A DNA stretch of 15,948 nucleotides from an uncultured Collinsella sp. (GTDB lineage: Bacteria; Actinomycetota; Coriobacteriia; Coriobacteriales; Coriobacteriaceae): positions 1 through 15,948 of the forward strand of contig CABUQK010000041.1 in NCBI GenBank assembly GCA_902493615.1. The letters run 5' to 3'. The translations under genes and the position numbers were made by a program. The notes under the pieces were generated by a model, which was not told where the DNA came from, did no database searches, and worked only from the letters and a program-made list of their open reading frames with translations. Positions 13,686 to 15,948 of this stretch are shown here, in pieces. The first letter of the stretch is position 1, and every line of letters begins with the position of its first letter.

Positions 13686-14828
13686 TTAGGAACGCTGCTG
13701 CGGCTTCCAGGAACCCACATTGGCGTCGTACTGGTTCAGCGCGCTGTTGCCACTCTGCGCGATGGGCGCCAGGATCTCGCTTTGGTGGGAACTCATCGAC
13801 TCGCCATCGGGAATGGCCAGCGAGATGTCCCAGCTCTGACAGATCACGTCGACACGCTCGAACATCCACTCGGCAAGCTGCTTTAAGTGGGCGATGTCAT
13901 CCGCATAGACCGTATCGTCCTGATACTTAAGGTTGTTGAGCTCATCTTGCGTCTTTTTGATCTGGTCGCGCAGGGCGTAGGCACTCTGCGACAGCTCCTG
14001 ACGGGTGGACAGCGGCGATCGGAGATAGCCGTTGTTAAAGGAATCGATGACCTCGCCGATCTGGTCCTCGTCACCGTAGGACACGATGGTCTGATACAGA
14101 CCGTCGAGCCTGGTATAGAGCTGATCATCGGTCAGCACGGTTTCTTCCTGGACCACCTCGGCAGAATCGTCCTGCTTGGTATCGTCCTCAGTCGCCTCGC
14201 CCTTTTGACGCGTGGGGAAGGTCGTCTGCGCGGCCTGACCAAACTGGTCATAGAAGCCAGGCATGACACCCATGGGATCGGCCGTCACGAACCAATAGGC
14301 ACCGCCACAAACGACGGCAAGGACCGCGATGATAATGAGCGGCTTGGGGATATGACGCTTGTGCTTGTGATAGGCGTCCTCGTCGGGATGCACCTTGCGC
14401 TTGGGTTTTTGAGCATCGTCATGCAGGGAAACCGGCGTGGGAATATCGACCTTGGGAATACCGAAATCCTTATCGAAAGCCGGCAGCACGCAGGTCTCAT
14501 TGGGGTCAGCGGCGTCCGAAAGCACCGCGGCTGCCGAGGCGGGCGCATGCGGCACCTCGGTATCGATCTGCTCTTGTGTTAGGCGCGGAAAGCCCGCCGT
14601 GCGGCCCGCTGCCAGGTCGGATGCGGCCGCGTCCTCGGAGAGGATACCCGGAGCGGGGCGTCCACATTTGGGGCACGTACGATCATGCGGAGAAAGACGG
14701 GCACCGCAGCCCTCACAGAACACGAACTCGGTGTGCTCGGGGCCATCGCCCGGACCCACATAGGCGTTGCAGTAGGGGCAGAACGAGGCGCCGTCCTCGA
14801 TAGTCTTAAGGCAATGCGGGCAGATCAC
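13686..14828 (-). CDS. Double zinc-ribbon, single-pass membrane protein of unknown function
   Basis: The frame is open from TTG 14858, but a GTG at 14828 has AGAGG five bases upstream and gives the typical zinc-ribbon start M-I-C-P-H-C, so I chose it (380 residues). Two zinc ribbons: C3-x2-C6 with C17-x2-C20, and C38-x2-C41 with C52-x2-C55. A Pro/Ala/Asp-rich linker follows, then a basic patch (HKHKRHIPKP) and a membrane helix (about 163-181, PLIIIAVLAVVCGGAYWFV). The outer part has an acidic stretch (ATEDDTKQDDSAEVVQEE) and a largely helical domain (LYTRLDGLYQTIVSYGDEDQ...KKTQDELNNLKYQDDTVYADDIAHLKQLAEW). The topology, cytosolic zinc ribbon then anchor then outer domain, recurs in many Gram-positive membrane proteins without a common function. 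No partner is obvious. Confidence 0.82.
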   Translation of the reverse strand: MICPHCLKTIEDGASFCPYCNAYVGPGDGPEHTEFVFCEGCGARLSPHDRTCPKCGRPAPGILSEDAAASDLAAGRTAGFPRLTQEQIDTEVPHAPASAAAVLSDAADPNETCVLPAFDKDFGIPKVDIPTPVSLHDDAQKPKRKVHPDEDAYHKHKRHIPKPLIIIAVLAVVCGGAYWFVTADPMGVMPGFYDQFGQAAQTTFPTRQKGEATEDDTKQDDSAEVVQEETVLTDDQLYTRLDGLYQTIVSYGDEDQIGEVIDSFNNGYLRSPLSTRQELSQSAYALRDQIKKTQDELNNLKYQDDTVYADDIAHLKQLAEWMFERVDVICQSWDISLAIPDGESMSSHQSEILAPIAQSGNSALNQYDANVGSWKPQQRS

Positions 14829-14930
14829 GGCATCCTCTTTTCGAAGCAATTCAAACAATCGAGGTTAGAGCATAACATCGCCACGGCCCCACAGGAACAA
14901 GGCACCAATTCAACATCGGCAGGGCGCTAG
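14829..14930 (-). promoter_or_regulatory. Gap between ATPase and zinc-ribbon genes; possible weak promoter
   Basis: On the minus strand TGTTATGCT (TATGCT at 14874-14869, preceded by TG) could be an extended -10 element. The best -35-like hexamers (TTCCTG at 17 nt, TTGTTC at 20 nt) are poor. No hairpin with a T-run separates the P-type ATPase stop from the zinc-ribbon start, so read-through is equally possible. Confidence 0.3.
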
Positions 14931-15948
14931 CTACTTCTTCTTTTTGCTTGGCATCGAGACTTTGATGCCTTGGGCGGACTTGGTCACGCGAGAGCGCCTG
15001 GCTCCGGTATTCTTCTTTTTCTTGGGCTGGGCCTGGGCCACGCCCTCGAGTGCACGGGCCTCGGCCTCGCGAGCGGTGCGATCTTCGCGGCGCTGCGCCA
15101 TGTCGGCGGCGACGCGCTTGGCAAAACGCTCGGCCGTCGAACCCGTCGAGCTCACCTTGCCGCCACCGCGACCCAGGTGGACGCGCACACCACGGCCAAA
15201 ACCAGTTGCGGCATGACGACGACGCGGCTTGAGCGAATCCATCATCGTGGCGAGCTTAAAGAACACCGCGCAGGTAAAGACCACGATGACAGCCAAGATA
15301 ACCATCTGGCCCATCGACAGGTTGGCAATAGACAGCAGCTCCGGGAATCCGATAACGCCCACCAAGATGCCGGCGACGACAAACACAAAGAGCACCACAC
15401 GTAAGGGCGTGAGAGGCTGCGAGATGCGCCAGATCAGGCTGACGCTCGCCGCGCACGACGTAAGCAAGCACATCGTAGACAGCGTGAGCTGGCTAAAGCC
15501 AAACACGCGCGCCACAAAGATATCGAGCGCCGCAGCCAAAATGACCGCAATCGACGGCGGCAGTGCACGCTTGAGTACGTTGGTCAAAAACGCACCCTTC
15601 ACGCGAGCATTGTTGGGCTCCAGGCCCAACACAAAGCCCGGCGCGCCGATGCAGAAGAAGTTAATGAGCGTCATCTGGATGGGCTCGAAGGGGTACGGCG
15701 GCAGCGCGATGCACAGCGCCGCCAGGCCCATCGAGAACAGCGTCTTGGTCAGGAACAGCGAGGCCGAACGCTGCAGGTTGTTGATGGAGCGACGGCCCTC
15801 GGCCACCACGGCGGGCATCGAGGCAAAGTCGTTGTCGACGAGTACGATTTCGGCTACGTTACGCGCGGCATCGGAGCCGGCCGCCATGGCTACGGAGCAG
15901 TCGGCCTCCTTGAGCGCGAGCACGTCGTTGACGCCGTCGCCCGTCATG
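14931..15948 (-). CDS. Cation-transporting P-type ATPase, CtpE-like (N-terminal part outside window)
   Basis: Only the last 338 or so residues are present; the frame is open through the window edge, so the phosphorylation motif DKTGT cannot be checked. The first visible residues MTGDGVNDVLALKEADCSVAM are the conserved P-domain hinge motif (TGDGVND), followed by GSDAARNVAEIVLVDNDFASMPAVVAEGRRSINNLQRSASLFLTKTLFS, as in CtpE-type actinobacterial pumps. About six membrane helices follow, including PIQMTLINFFCIGAPGFVLGLEPN. After the last helix there is a cytosolic tail of about 110 residues that is Arg/Lys/Ala-rich and ends PKKKKNTGARRSRVTKSAQGIKVSMPSKKKK. Mycobacterial CtpE has been linked to calcium uptake; ion specificity here is not shown by the visible part. 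Confidence 0.9.
   Translation of the reverse strand, partial: MTGDGVNDVLALKEADCSVAMAAGSDAARNVAEIVLVDNDFASMPAVVAEGRRSINNLQRSASLFLTKTLFSMGLAALCIALPPYPFEPIQMTLINFFCIGAPGFVLGLEPNNARVKGAFLTNVLKRALPPSIAVILAAALDIFVARVFGFSQLTLSTMCLLTSCAASVSLIWRISQPLTPLRVVLFVFVVAGILVGVIGFPELLSIANLSMGQMVILAVIVVFTCAVFFKLATMMDSLKPRRRHAATGFGRGVRVHLGRGGGKVSSTGSTAERFAKRVAADMAQRREDRTAREAEARALEGVAQAQPKKKKNTGARRSRVTKSAQGIKVSMPSKKKK

Noticed and set aside
13686..14858. Zinc-ribbon gene starting at TTG 14858
   Set aside because: No Shine-Dalgarno upstream of that TTG, whereas GTG 14828 has AGAGG and yields the typical start at the first CxxC.
1..15948. Mobile elements, CRISPR arrays, tRNA or rRNA genes, phage or defence genes
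   Set aside because: None seen: no transposase-like or integrase-like frames, no regularly spaced repeats, no RNA gene signatures, and no gap longer than about 115 nt.

Overview
The window is a gene-dense, GC-rich bacterial chromosome segment in which every supported gene lies on the minus strand. The set of cell-shape genes, the actinobacterial-type Obg start, frequent TTG starts next to good Shine-Dalgarno sequences, and the overall look of the proteins suggest an actinobacterium of the class Coriobacteriia, most likely Collinsella or a close relative. That placement is inference from protein resemblance; no database search was run.

In transcription order (high to low coordinates), the window opens with the C-terminal third of a CtpE-like P-type ATPase (14931-15948). 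It is followed by a membrane-anchored zinc-ribbon protein (13686-14828), a cytosolic cyclophilin-type peptidyl-prolyl isomerase with its own promoter (13036-13578), and a TPR protein with one membrane segment (11720-13024). A strong hairpin at 11665-11697 separates these from the shape and ribosome block.

The shape block is mreB, mreC, mreD, mrdA (PBP2) and rodA: the elongasome cytoskeleton, its membrane scaffold, and the paired transpeptidase and glycosyltransferase. Spacings are short (about 9-21 nt) and Shine-Dalgarno sequences overlap stop codons, so this looks like one operon. mreC is broken near its middle by a frameshift. The break sits on a short sequence that reads as G-I-G-Q in one frame and V-S-A in the other, as expected if 14-20 nt were lost between short direct repeats. 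PBP2 carries an extra N-terminal membrane segment.

Downstream in the same direction are a DUF697-like membrane protein, a cobalamin-binding-like radical SAM protein (TIGR03960 type) and its usual partner (TIGR03936/DUF2344 type). These overlap or nearly abut. They lead into rplU (bL21), rpmA (bL27) and obgE (ribosome-assembly GTPase, cut off by the window edge). A near-consensus extended -10 promoter overlaps the stop codon of the DUF2344 gene and should drive rplU-rpmA-obgE separately, and a leaky-looking intrinsic terminator lies between rpmA and obgE. The window therefore joins cell-wall elongation, an uncharacterised radical SAM pair, and 50S ribosome assembly. I see no RNA genes, mobile elements, CRISPR arrays or phage genes.
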